From: Roseivivax sediminis
GTDB taxonomy: Bacteria; Pseudomonadota; Alphaproteobacteria; Rhodobacterales; Rhodobacteraceae
Assembly (NCBI RefSeq): GCF_900112685.1
Contig: NZ_FOMS01000009.1
Coordinates: 7,501 to 71,500 of the forward strand
Direction of reading: 5' to 3'
Length of the DNA: 64,000 nucleotides
Part shown: positions 10,607 to 22,738 of the stretch, piece after piece
Position numbering within the stretch: the first letter of the stretch is position 1
Layout: every line of letters starts with the position of its first letter
Translations under genes and position numbers: made by a program
Notes under the pieces: generated by a model
The model's input: only the letters and a program-made list of their open reading frames with translations
Database searches by the model: none
What the model was told of the DNA's origin: nothing

Positions 10607-11166
10607 GTCGCCTCCTTCCGGCGCATGGTCGCGACCAGCTCCGCCACCTTGAGGCCGAACTTGCGGAACTGCGAACGGTTCACGATGGTCCCGTTCGGCG
10701 CCAGGTACATCCAGTCGATCGCGTCGAGGACATGACCCCCGGCCTCCGGCTCAAGCCGCAGCCGGTAGCGCAGCATCACGCTCGGGCCCGATTGCTGGCC
10801 GCGGCCGGTGCCGATGACGTCCTCCGCCTCCGCTTCGATCCGGCCGCCCTCGTGAAGGGTCAGGTGCCACGCGCGCTCATGGATCTCGCCGCTGTCATAG
10901 GTGAAGCGTTCGTGCATCACCCCAGTCTCGCCATCCCAGGTGACATCGAAATCGCCCACGAACCGCGACGCCACCCGGCCGAGCGGGCCGTAGATCACGC
11001 CCTCGCAGAGGATCGCTCCCGAAAGGTGATGGCGCAGATCGAAGGCAGGCTCGGCGTCGATGTAATCCTTTGGCCGTTGCGCCGCGAAGGACGCCAACCG
11101 ATCGCGCGCCAGCACGAAACAGGCGACCACAAGCATCCCTGCGAGCACACCGGTCAGCAAGGCCAT
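10603..11166 (-). CDS. DUF3833 family lipid-associated protein
   Basis: 187 residues: an N-terminal hydrophobic helix (about 1-20) as signal anchor, then a beta-rich domain with RFVGDFDVTWDGE, VMHERFTYDSGEI and NGTIVNRSQFRKFG. This fits DUF3833, a lipocalin-like family of unknown function that recurs beside SDR, MFS and FAD genes in sigma-E regulated clusters. It starts one base after the MFS stop and overlaps the SDR start by 4 bases, so it is in the same transcript. Confidence 0.8.
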   Translation of the reverse strand: MALLTGVLAGMLVVACFVLARDRLASFAAQRPKDYIDAEPAFDLRHHLSGAILCEGVIYGPLGRVASRFVGDFDVTWDGETGVMHERFTYDSGEIHERAWHLTLHEGGRIEAEAEDVIGTGRGQQSGPSVMLRYRLRLEPEAGGHVLDAIDWMYLAPNGTIVNRSQFRKFGLKVAELVATMRRKEAT

Positions 11167-11167
11167 G

Positions 11168-12391
11168 TCATCTCTCCTCGATCGGGGTCGCGGCCAACAG
11201 GACCATGGCCGCGAGCTTCAGGGCGCAGGGCACGCCGGCGTAGAGCAGACTGAGCGTCCAGAGCGCCCGGTCCGGGCTCTCGCCGCCGGCCTCGAAGCCC
11301 GACGCTTCCAATACGGGAAGTAGCGCTATGGCCGCGAAGGCCAGCGTAACCTTTTGTACAAACGACCAAAGTGCGAACCCCTCGGACCCGGCCGGCGCAA
11401 CCTCGGCCATGCGTCGGGCGAACATCGCCGGCAGCAGCGTCAGGTCAGCGCCCACCGCCGCGCCGCTCGCCACGCAGATGATCGCGAAGGGCAAAGTGTC
11501 GCCCGAACCGAGCGTCAGCGCGAAACCGAAGGAGGCGATCGCCAGCGCCATCGCAGCAAGGAGCGTACGCTTGGCGCCACGTGCCTCCGCGATTCGCCCC
11601 CAGAGCGGCGCCGCCCCCGCGGCCGACAGGAAGAACACCATCAGGAGAGGCCCTTCCCACCCCGGCGCGTCCAGCCGGCTTTCCACGAAGAACAGGAACA
11701 GGGTCGACGACACGGCAACCGGCGCGGCGTTCGCAAGCGCCACGAGCAGAAGCCGCAGTGCCACGCCGTCGCGCAGGACCGGGCCGAACCCGCCGCTCGG
11801 CACCGTCGCCGCGCGGCCCCACTCACCGCGCATCCACCAAACCGCTAGCGCCACGGCGAGCGCGAAGAGCAGCGCGAACCCCGCAAAGCCCGGCAGCCCC
11901 GCGGCGGACAACGCATTGGGCAGGACCGAGGCGATGCACACCCCCAGAAGCGCGCCTGTCTCGCGCCAGCGCGCGAGGCCGATATGCCCGCCGGACCCGA
12001 GCATCGTCGCGGTGCCGATGCCGTTGGCATAGAAGGTGATCGTCAGAAAGCTGAACGCCGAGAACACGCAGGTCAGCGTCAGCGCAAACCACCAGATCGC
12101 CGGGATCGGCGGCGCCACGACGAAAAGCCCGAGCATCCCGAGTGCCATCACGGCGGCGCCGAGGACGACGGAAGCTCCTTGATACCGCCGCAACAGCTCG
12201 GCCAGACGGCCGAGCGCGGGGTCCTGCACGAGATCCAGAAGCCGCAGAGCGAACAGCACCCCGCCCATCGCGCCGAGGCTGACGCCGTATTCCTCCGCAT
12301 AGACCTTGGGCGCGTGGATGTATATCGGCAGGCCCGCTGCCGAAAGCACCGCCGCGAAGGCCGCGTAACCCGGCAGGAACGGGGCCGTCAC
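11168..12391 (-). CDS. MFS transporter, GPH (melibiose-carrier-like) type
   Basis: 407 residues, about 12 hydrophobic segments. The early LFALRLLDLVQDPALGRLAE segment corresponds to the conserved Asp-containing region of the glycoside-pentoside-hexuronide cation symporters. The substrate is unknown; its fixed place between ufaO and the DUF3833 gene argues for a lipid-related or stress role rather than sugar uptake. The ATG overlaps the ufaO stop by 4 bases. Confidence 0.85.
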   Translation of the reverse strand: MTAPFLPGYAAFAAVLSAAGLPIYIHAPKVYAEEYGVSLGAMGGVLFALRLLDLVQDPALGRLAELLRRYQGASVVLGAAVMALGMLGLFVVAPPIPAIWWFALTLTCVFSAFSFLTITFYANGIGTATMLGSGGHIGLARWRETGALLGVCIASVLPNALSAAGLPGFAGFALLFALAVALAVWWMRGEWGRAATVPSGGFGPVLRDGVALRLLLVALANAAPVAVSSTLFLFFVESRLDAPGWEGPLLMVFFLSAAGAAPLWGRIAEARGAKRTLLAAMALAIASFGFALTLGSGDTLPFAIICVASGAAVGADLTLLPAMFARRMAEVAPAGSEGFALWSFVQKVTLAFAAIALLPVLEASGFEAGGESPDRALWTLSLLYAGVPCALKLAAMVLLAATPIEER

Positions 12392-13140
12392 GTGATGTCG
12401 CGCGTTGGCGGCGCCGGTCGGGTGCGATAACGGGCGCCCTTCAGCCGCAGCTTCAGCGCCTGCCAGAAGATGAGCGCAAGCACCCGGCGCGACCCGAACG
12501 GCCGGTGCAGCAGCGCCCGCAGGATCCCGGCAGAGGTCAGCCGCTGCCGCCGCCCTGTCAGCGTGGCGATCAACCCGCCGCCATCGCGGTCGTAGTCGAT
12601 CCGGATGCCCACCCGGTCCTCCGCGATGTCGAAGCGGAATCGGTAGCCGCCCGTCACGGGCTGGAACGGCGAGACGTAGAAGACCTTCTGCGCGCTCAGC
12701 ACGTCGTCCGGCCCGATCTGCCCGCCCTCCGGCTTGCGGCAGAGGTAGGAATGCCGCTCTCCGAAGGTGTTGGTGACCTCGGCGATCACCGCGACCAGCC
12801 GGTCCGCGGCGTCATGGGCAAGCCAGAAGCTCACCGGGTTGAACACGTGCCCCAGTAGGCGCGGCTGCGCGAGCAGCAACAGACGGCCCTCGGCGCGCAC
12901 CTGGTGCCTTGCCAGGACCTCGCGCGCCCAGGCCGCGCCGCGCCCCTGTCCCGGCGAGCCGCCATGATCGCGGTCGTGCAAGGCAGCGACGTTGGCGCGA
13001 CCGCGCGAGAACAGGCGCGGGGCGCGCTGGTCGGCCTCCGCATCGACGAGCACGTAGTCGATGGAATAGCGAAAGGCGTTCTTTACCGCGCCCTTTCGGC
13101 CGTGCCACGTATGACCTGCAATGTGTTCGACCGCTTCCAT
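12388..13140 (-). CDS. ufaO: UfaO-like DUF1365 protein, furan fatty acid formation
   Basis: 250 residues, DUF1365 family: HTWHGRKG near the N-terminus, FNPVSFW in the middle, and KVFYVSPFQP are the conserved blocks. In R. sphaeroides the homolog in this position (RSP_1090, UfaO) is needed to convert the methylated diene fatty acid to a furan fatty acid. The start at 13140 has GGAG 8 bases upstream inside the end of ufaD; the frame also opens at 13164. It follows ufaD with a 4-base gap and overlaps the MFS start. The function is inferred from family and synteny. Confidence 0.85.
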   Translation of the reverse strand: MEAVEHIAGHTWHGRKGAVKNAFRYSIDYVLVDAEADQRAPRLFSRGRANVAALHDRDHGGSPGQGRGAAWAREVLARHQVRAEGRLLLLAQPRLLGHVFNPVSFWLAHDAADRLVAVIAEVTNTFGERHSYLCRKPEGGQIGPDDVLSAQKVFYVSPFQPVTGGYRFRFDIAEDRVGIRIDYDRDGGGLIATLTGRRQRLTSAGILRALLHRPFGSRRVLALIFWQALKLRLKGARYRTRPAPPTRDIT

Positions 13141-13144
13141 GCGC

Positions 13145-14455
13145 TCACTCCGCCGCCACCGCACCGGCCACGAGCCCGGCGCGCGCCTTGATCGCGCCCG
13201 CCACGTCCCAGGCGCTCGACAGTCCGTCCTCGTGGAACCCGTTCTTCATCCACGCGCCGCAGAACCAGGTGTTGTGCGTGCCGTTCCGCGCCCGCATCGC
13301 CGCCTGCGCCTCGAGCGCGCCGAGGTCGTAGACCGGGTGGCGCAGCACGGTCTCGTCGCAGATCAGCTCGTCGCGGATCTCGCGCGTCGAATTGAGCGTC
13401 ACGAACAGCGGATCGTCCATCGGGATCGGCTGGAGCGAGTTCATCCAGTAGGTCAGGTCGATCGTGTTCATCGCCCGAACACGGTCTTCGGTGTAGTTCC
13501 ACGACGACCAGCAGACGCGGCGCTTGGGCATCATGCGCGGGTCGCGGTGCAGTACCACGCGGTTGGGCTGGTAGGCGACGGCGCCGAGAATGCGCCGCTC
13601 CTGCCCCGTCGCGTCGGACAGCATGGCCAGGCTGTCGTCGGAATGCGTGGCGAACACCACATCGTCGAAGCGCTCCCACTCACCGCCGGGGCAGCGCACC
13701 TCTGCGCCGTTGGCATCGCGCCGCACGCCGGCGACCGGGGCCCCGGTGCGCAGATCGGCCCCCTGCCGGCGCAACTCGTCCGCCAGCCGCCGGACATATT
13801 CGGCCGATCCGCCGTCTACCGTGTACCATTGGTGCTGGCCGGAATAGTTGAGCAGCGCGTGGTTCTCGAAGAACCGCACCAGAGCCTGTGCCGGGAAGTC
13901 GAGGATCTTCTGCGTCGGCGTCGACCAGATCGCCCCCGACAGCGGCAGGAGGTAATAGTCGCGGAACCATGGCCCCGTGCCGAGCGTCTCGAGGAAATCC
14001 CCGAGGCTCTGCGTGTCATCGGCGGCCGAGGCCGCGATCGCCCTTGCGTTGAAGCGCCCGATATCGCGCAGCATCCGCAGGTAGCCGGGCCGCAGCGCGT
14101 TGGCCGGCTGGGCGAAGACTGCCCGCATCCCGGCCAGTCCGTATTCCAGCGTCCCGCCGCGCAGGCTCGCGCCGAAGCTCATGTTCGACGGCACCACGGG
14201 CACGTCGAGCCGCGCGAAGAGATCGGCAAGCAACGGATAGTTGGCGTAGTTGAAAACGATGAACCCGGTATCGACCGGCTGGTCGCCGCGCTTGCCGGCG
14301 ACGACGGTGCGCGCATGCCCGCCCAGTCGCGGCTCCGCCTCGAACAGCGTCACGCGGTGGTCGTCGGCCAGGTAATGCGCCGCGCCGAGCCCGGAAATTC
14401 CTCCGCCGATCACGGCGATCTTCCGGGGCGCGGCGGACAGGCGTTCGAAGGGCAT
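13145..14455 (-). CDS. ufaD: UfaD-like FAD-dependent fatty acid desaturase
   Basis: 436 residues with the N-terminal FAD-binding motif IAVIGGGISGLGAAHYLA and a downstream acidic ribose contact (LFEAE), as in the amine oxidase/phytoene desaturase superfamily. The R. sphaeroides homolog RSP_1091 (UfaD) introduces the second double bond into 11-methyl fatty acids bound in phospholipids, on the way to furan fatty acids made in response to singlet oxygen. It is the first gene of the minus-strand operon and is preceded by a sigma-E-like promoter, divergent from rpoE. The methyltransferase gene of the pathway (ufaM) is not in the window. Confidence 0.87.
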   Translation of the reverse strand: MPFERLSAAPRKIAVIGGGISGLGAAHYLADDHRVTLFEAEPRLGGHARTVVAGKRGDQPVDTGFIVFNYANYPLLADLFARLDVPVVPSNMSFGASLRGGTLEYGLAGMRAVFAQPANALRPGYLRMLRDIGRFNARAIAASAADDTQSLGDFLETLGTGPWFRDYYLLPLSGAIWSTPTQKILDFPAQALVRFFENHALLNYSGQHQWYTVDGGSAEYVRRLADELRRQGADLRTGAPVAGVRRDANGAEVRCPGGEWERFDDVVFATHSDDSLAMLSDATGQERRILGAVAYQPNRVVLHRDPRMMPKRRVCWSSWNYTEDRVRAMNTIDLTYWMNSLQPIPMDDPLFVTLNSTREIRDELICDETVLRHPVYDLGALEAQAAMRARNGTHNTWFCGAWMKNGFHEDGLSSAWDVAGAIKARAGLVAGAVAAE

Positions 14456-14486
14456 GCGGGCAGGTCTCCGTCACAGCGTTTGTGGG

Positions 14487-14516
14487 ATGGTACGAAACCC
14501 ACGGACACGCGGATGA
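14487..14516 (-). promoter_or_regulatory. Sigma-E (RpoE/ChrR-type) promoter for the ufa operon
   Basis: Minus strand: TCATCC, 18 bases, TACCAT. One mismatch from the TGATCC -35 element of R. sphaeroides RpoE promoters and the same 18-base spacer as the facing rpoE promoter. It ends about 32 bases before the ufaD ATG. Confidence 0.65.
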
Positions 14517-14540
14517 CTTTGGTTCAGATATACTTTCAAG

Positions 14541-14570
14541 TGATCCGGCTTCGGCCCCGCCACGTAACCC
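14541..14570 (+). promoter_or_regulatory. Sigma-E autoregulatory promoter of rpoE-chrR
   Basis: Plus strand: TGATCC, 18 bases, TAACCC. It fits the RpoE consensus (TGATCC, spacer, TA) and gives a leader of about 40 bases before the ATG chosen for rpoE. An autoregulated promoter is known for this operon in R. sphaeroides. Confidence 0.75.
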
Positions 14571-14616
14571 GGTTATGTTGCGCAATGCCCGCCTTGCCCA
14601 GGAGTTCGAGTCCGAG

Positions 14617-15219
14617 ATGCCGACGGCCCCGCCGCCGGCGGCGCCGCGCATGAGGCCCGCCGAAAGAGCCCCGGATCCCAAGGCCGATCCGGCCTACTGG
14701 GTGGCCCGGCTGGCCGAGATCCGCGACAACCGCTCGGAAGCGGCCTTCGTCGCCATCTTCGAACACTTCGCGCCGCGGCTGAAGGCGTTCCTGATGCGGC
14801 GCGGCTGCGATCCGGCCACCGCCGAGGAAATCGTGCAGGATTCCATGTCGACGGTCTGGCGCAAGGCGCATCTCTTCGACCCCGCGCGCGCCAGCGTGTC
14901 GACCTGGATCTTCACCATCGCCCGCAACCGGCGCATCGACCTTGCCCGGAAGACCGCCGCGCGCCCCGAACCCGAGGATCTGCCCTGGGGGCCCGACCAG
15001 CCGGCCGAAGCGGCCGATATCGTCGGCCTCCAGCAGGAGAGCGCGCGCCTCGGCGCCGCTCTCGGCAGCCTACCCGAGAAACAGCGTGACCTGATCGAAA
15101 AGGCCTATTTCGGCGATCTCAGCCACCGGGAGATCGCCGCGCAAACCGGCCTGCCGCTCGGCACGATCAAGTCCCGCATCCGCCTGGCGCTGGACCGCCT
15201 GCGCCATGCCATGTCTTGA
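14617..15219 (+). CDS. rpoE: RNA polymerase sigma factor RpoE (ECF11-like, singlet oxygen response)
   Basis: 200 residues with sigma region 2 (FAPRLKAFLMRRGCDPATAEEIVQD, then TWIFTIARNRRIDLAR) and region 4 (LPEKQRDLIEKAYFGDLSHREIAAQTGLPLGTIKSR as overlapping blocks). It drives transcription of stress genes when ChrR releases it in response to singlet oxygen or organic hydroperoxide. The frame is open back to 14482, but those starts precede or overlap the predicted promoter. The ATG at 14617 lies downstream of it with AGGAG 12 bases ahead, a slightly long spacing; 14575 is the alternative. chrR follows after 15 bases, and the ufa operon diverges from it. Confidence 0.93.
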   Translation: MPTAPPPAAPRMRPAERAPDPKADPAYWVARLAEIRDNRSEAAFVAIFEHFAPRLKAFLMRRGCDPATAEEIVQDSMSTVWRKAHLFDPARASVSTWIFTIARNRRIDLARKTAARPEPEDLPWGPDQPAEAADIVGLQQESARLGAALGSLPEKQRDLIEKAYFGDLSHREIAAQTGLPLGTIKSRIRLALDRLRHAMS

Positions 15220-15234
15220 ACGGACGTAACGACG

Positions 15235-15873
15235 ATGATCCGACATCACCCGACCGAAGCGCTTCTGATGGCCTACGCCGCTGGCACCCTGCCGGAGGCG
15301 ATGGAGCTGGCGATCGCCACGCATATCTCGCTCTGCGACACCTGCCGCGCGGCCTATGGCGGCTACGACGCGGTGGGCGGCGCGCTTCTGGACCGCAGCG
15401 ATTCCGCGGATCTCTCGGACGGCTGCCTGACCCGGACTCTCGCCCGCATCCGCACCGAGACGCCGGAGCCACGCCGCCAGTCCGGCTCCGCCGGGGCGCT
15501 GCCGGCACCGCTTGCGGGCTATGTGGGGGAGTCGCTCGAGGCCGTATCCTGGCGGCCGGTTGGCATGGGTGTCCGGCAGGCCGTGATCGCCACCACCGGG
15601 GAGGCCACCGCACGGCTATTCCACATCCCCGCCGGGACGGCGATGCCCGATCACGGGCACAACGGGACGGAGCTTACGCTGGTCCTGCAGGGCGCCTTCT
15701 CGGATGCGGGCGGCACCTATGCCCGTGGCGACATCGAGGTCGCGACCGAGGCGGACGACCACATGCCCGTTGCCGACATTTCCGCGGACTGCATCTGCCT
15801 TGCGGTCACCGACGCGCCCCTGCGATTCAAGGGCTGGCTGCCGCGGCTTGCGCAACGGTTCGTGGGGATCTGA
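15235..15873 (+). CDS. chrR: ChrR, zinc anti-sigma factor with C-terminal cupin sensor
   Basis: 212 residues. The N-terminal zinc anti-sigma domain has H5, H30, C34 and C37 (THISLCDTC), matching the four zinc ligands of R. sphaeroides ChrR shifted by one residue. The C-terminal cupin domain has H140, H142, E146 (DHGHNGTE) and H176 as second metal site, again the known ligand set shifted by one. The protein holds RpoE inactive and releases it on singlet oxygen or organic hydroperoxide. It is co-transcribed with rpoE. All metal ligands are intact, so the switch should be functional. Confidence 0.95.
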   Translation: MIRHHPTEALLMAYAAGTLPEAMELAIATHISLCDTCRAAYGGYDAVGGALLDRSDSADLSDGCLTRTLARIRTETPEPRRQSGSAGALPAPLAGYVGESLEAVSWRPVGMGVRQAVIATTGEATARLFHIPAGTAMPDHGHNGTELTLVLQGAFSDAGGTYARGDIEVATEADDHMPVADISADCICLAVTDAPLRFKGWLPRLAQRFVGI

Positions 15874-16139
15874 ACCGGGGGCGCGGCGCGGGCGCCCGGG
15901 TCCTGGGATGCAAATATGTCACTGCGAAATATTTAGTCGCCATAAGCGTGTAGGCGAAATTTCGTCAACACCTTTGCGTTCAATGCGTTGCGGTTCTCGA
16001 TTCAGATTTTTTCGTAAGATTACAAACGATTTCGACATTTGGAGGCAATAATTTCGCTGCCGCGCGGCGTGACAGCAACACCACGCCCTCGTACAACTTT
16101 TAGGTGGGACCAGGGGAAGAATCAAAGAAGGAGGGCGCC
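15874..16139. other. AT-rich intergenic region upstream of ParS-like gene
   Basis: From about 15905 to 16065 the sequence is clearly more AT-rich than the rest of the window. It contains short palindromes (AAATATTT at about 15929, GAAATTTC at about 15956) and a TTTTTTCG run. No protein or RNA gene is recognisable; it probably holds the promoter of the gene at 16140. Confidence 0.5.
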
Positions 16140-16352
16140 GTGCGCACGAACTGCACCGAAAGCCGTCGCAAACTGGTCGAACTGCTCGAAGCCAAGGTAG
16201 GAAGCGACCGGGCGCGTGAGTTTCTGCACACGCCCAATCCAGTCCTCGGCTGGCAGAAACCGGCCGAAGTGCTGGACGGGGACCATCTGAACATGATGCG
16301 TGTGACAGTGCTGGTGACCAGCATGGGCACGACCACAGTGGCCGCCGCCTGA
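16140..16352 (+). CDS. Small protein with Xre/MbcA/ParS-type toxin-binding domain (orphan)
   Basis: 70 residues from a GTG start with AAGGAGGG 4-5 bases ahead; a GTG at 16104 would add 12 residues but has no such site. The segment GSDRAREFLHTPNPVLGWQK followed by PAEVLD matches the C-terminal domain of RES-Xre and MbcA antitoxins, where it folds onto the toxin. Here it stands without an HTH domain, and no RES/ParT/MbcT toxin gene lies on either side. It could be an orphan antitoxin, a remnant, or a stand-alone regulator. Confidence 0.7.
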   Translation: MRTNCTESRRKLVELLEAKVGSDRAREFLHTPNPVLGWQKPAEVLDGDHLNMMRVTVLVTSMGTTTVAAA

Positions 16353-16484
16353 CGGCGGCCCGACTCACCCAGGATCGCGAGACTCTACACGAGCCCCCCA
16401 TCCATCGCGCGGTTGTGACGCGCGGGGAGATCGCGCGTCGGCGCGCGCGCTCAACCGGACATCGCTAGGCCCGACACCGCGAAG

Positions 16485-16520
16485 GCAAAGCCCCCGCACG
16501 GAGATCCGCGCGGGGGCTTC
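16485..16520 (-). terminator. Hairpin terminator after the PDH operon (lpd)
   Basis: On the minus strand AAGCCCCCGC, 10-base loop, GCGGGGGCTT, then TGCCTT. It lies about 25 bases after the lpd stop. The stem is strong and the U-run short. Confidence 0.7.
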
Positions 16521-16542
16521 GAGCCTCCGGTTTTCGTCTCAG

Positions 16543-18348
<1,806 letters not shown>

Positions 18349-18358
18349 CTTCGTCACC

Positions 18359-19657
18359 TCACAGCATCAGCCGGCGCGGATCGGCCAGCAGGTATTTCAG
18401 ATGCGCGTTGAACCGCGCGGCCAGCGCGCCGTCAATCGCCCGGTGATCGTAGCTCAGCGACAGCGGCAGCATGTTGCGCGGCACGAACTGCTCGCCGTCC
18501 CAGACGGGCGCCATCTTCGATCGCGAGAGTCCGAGGATCGCCACCTCGGGCGCGTTCACGATGGGGGTGAAGTCGGTCCCCCCGATCCCGCCGAGCGACG
18601 AGATGGTGAAGGTCGCGCCCTGCATGTCCGCCGATTTCAGCTTGCCGTCGCGCGCGGCTTTCGACAGCTCCCCGAGCTCCTTTGATATCTCGACGATCCC
18701 CTTGCGGTCGGCATCCTTGAGGACCGGCACCATCAGCCCGTTCGGCGTGTCCGCGGCAAACCCGATATGGTAGAAATGCTTGCGGATCAGCTTGTCGCCA
18801 TCGGGGTGGATCGACGAGTTGAACTCCCAGTGCTTCTTGAGCGCGGAGACGCACGCCTTGATGACGAAGGACAGGAGCGTGACGCGGTAGCCTTCTTCCT
18901 TCGCTTCGGTGTCGAGCTCCTTGCGGTACTTGTCGAGGTCGGTGATGTCCGCCTCTTCGTTGTTCGTCACGTGCGGGATGTTCAGCCACGAGCGGTGCAG
19001 AGCCGGGCCGGAGAGCTTCTTGATCCGGCTCATCTCCACGTCTTCGACGGGGCCGAACTTGGAGAAGTCGACCGGCGGGATCGGGGGGATTCCCATGCCG
19101 CCCTGCGCCGCGTCCGCGGCGGGCGCTCCGGCGCCGGCCTGCGCCTTCAGCGCCTTTTCCACGTCCTCGCGCAGGATACGGCCCTTGCGGCCCGATCCGT
19201 TCACTGTGGACAGATCGACGTCGACCCGACGCGCATAGGCCCGCACCGACGGCGAGGCGTGGACGCGCGAGAAGCCGGCATCGGTCACCGCCTTCGCGGG
19301 CTGGGCCGGCTCTTTCGGCGTCTCCTGCTGCTTGGTCTCGTCCTTCTGGGGCTGCTCTTCCTTGGCCTCCTTCGGTGCGGACTCCGCACCGCCGCCGCCT
19401 TCATCGCCGCCGGACTCGTCATCCGCCGCCTCGACCAGCAGGATCACCGAGCCCTTGGACACCTTGTCGCCCTCGGAGACCTTGATCTCGGCCACCTTTC
19501 CGGCATGGCTCGACGGGACCTCCATCGTCGCCTTGTCGGATTCCAGCTCGATAAGCGGATCTTCCTCGGCGATGGTGTCGCCCACGCTCACCAGAACCGA
19601 GATCACCGGAACATCGTCGAAATCGCCGATGTCGGGCACTTTCACTTCAGTCGTCAT
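18359..19657 (-). CDS. aceF: Dihydrolipoyllysine acetyltransferase (E2) of pyruvate dehydrogenase
   Basis: 432 residues: one lipoyl domain (about 1-80, ESDKATMEVPSS), a charged Glu/Lys/Gln-rich linker, a peripheral subunit-binding domain (SPSVRAYARRVDVDL ... GSGRKGRI) and the catalytic acetyltransferase core ending with the DHRAIDGA active-site motif. It moves the acetyl group from lipoyl to CoA. Gammaproteobacterial AceF often has three lipoyl domains; here there is one, with a further one on Lpd. Second gene of the operon, 27 bases after aceE. Confidence 0.95.
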   Translation of the reverse strand: MTTEVKVPDIGDFDDVPVISVLVSVGDTIAEEDPLIELESDKATMEVPSSHAGKVAEIKVSEGDKVSKGSVILLVEAADDESGGDEGGGGAESAPKEAKEEQPQKDETKQQETPKEPAQPAKAVTDAGFSRVHASPSVRAYARRVDVDLSTVNGSGRKGRILREDVEKALKAQAGAGAPAADAAQGGMGIPPIPPVDFSKFGPVEDVEMSRIKKLSGPALHRSWLNIPHVTNNEEADITDLDKYRKELDTEAKEEGYRVTLLSFVIKACVSALKKHWEFNSSIHPDGDKLIRKHFYHIGFAADTPNGLMVPVLKDADRKGIVEISKELGELSKAARDGKLKSADMQGATFTISSLGGIGGTDFTPIVNAPEVAILGLSRSKMAPVWDGEQFVPRNMLPLSLSYDHRAIDGALAARFNAHLKYLLADPRRLML

Positions 19658-19684
19658 GGAATGTCTCTCTCCCTCGGGTCCGGC

Positions 19685-22339
<2,655 letters not shown>

Positions 22340-22381
22340 GGGGCCCTCTTCCCTTGATCGCGGCGCGGCGCGCCCAGACTT

Positions 22382-22395
22382 GTTCAACGCTGAAC
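22382..22395. promoter_or_regulatory. Palindromic operator candidate, proximal copy
   Basis: GTTCAACGCTGAAC, inverted repeat GTTCA-N4-TGAAC, 43 bases upstream of the aceE ATG. It is followed by CAATTTC. Confidence 0.55.
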
Positions 22396-22539
22396 CAATT
22401 TCCACTCGTCGTCGCTCTCTAGGTCTGGAACGACCCGAACGGCTCCCCCGCCGCGCGATGACGCTGCGGTATCAGGCTCCGCGTGGACGAAACAGGCAGG
22501 TGCACGAATAACCGGCATGCGTAAGCCGCATGCCCTATA

Positions 22540-22553
22540 GTTCAACGATGAAC
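22540..22553. promoter_or_regulatory. Palindromic operator candidate, distal copy
   Basis: GTTCAACGATGAAC followed by AAATTTC, one base different in the palindrome from the proximal copy and sharing its right flank. It starts 158 bases further from aceE. Confidence 0.55.
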
Positions 22554-22738
22554 AAATTTCGTCATCCCGCAAGACGTCTGCCATGTTCCTCCTCCCGCGT
22601 CGCACGAGCGCGCACCAACCGGCGCCTCCTGCAAAACCGGCCTGGCGCGGCCGCGTGGGCCACCGGTTCCGCCTCAGGTTGGACGACATAGGCAGAGAAT
22701 GGAAAGAGGAAATCCCCGGCGTGGCGCAGGGACGCCTG

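Larger units (their letters stand above)
22340..22738 (-). promoter_or_regulatory. Regulatory region of the aceE-aceF-lpd operon
   Basis: Non-coding. It carries two near-identical palindromes (22382-22395 and 22540-22553), each followed by AATTTC, and a GGCATGCG/CGCATGCC hairpin at about 22515-22534. Together with the operator spacing this suggests repression or looping control of pyruvate dehydrogenase. No regulator gene is adjacent. Confidence 0.55.
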
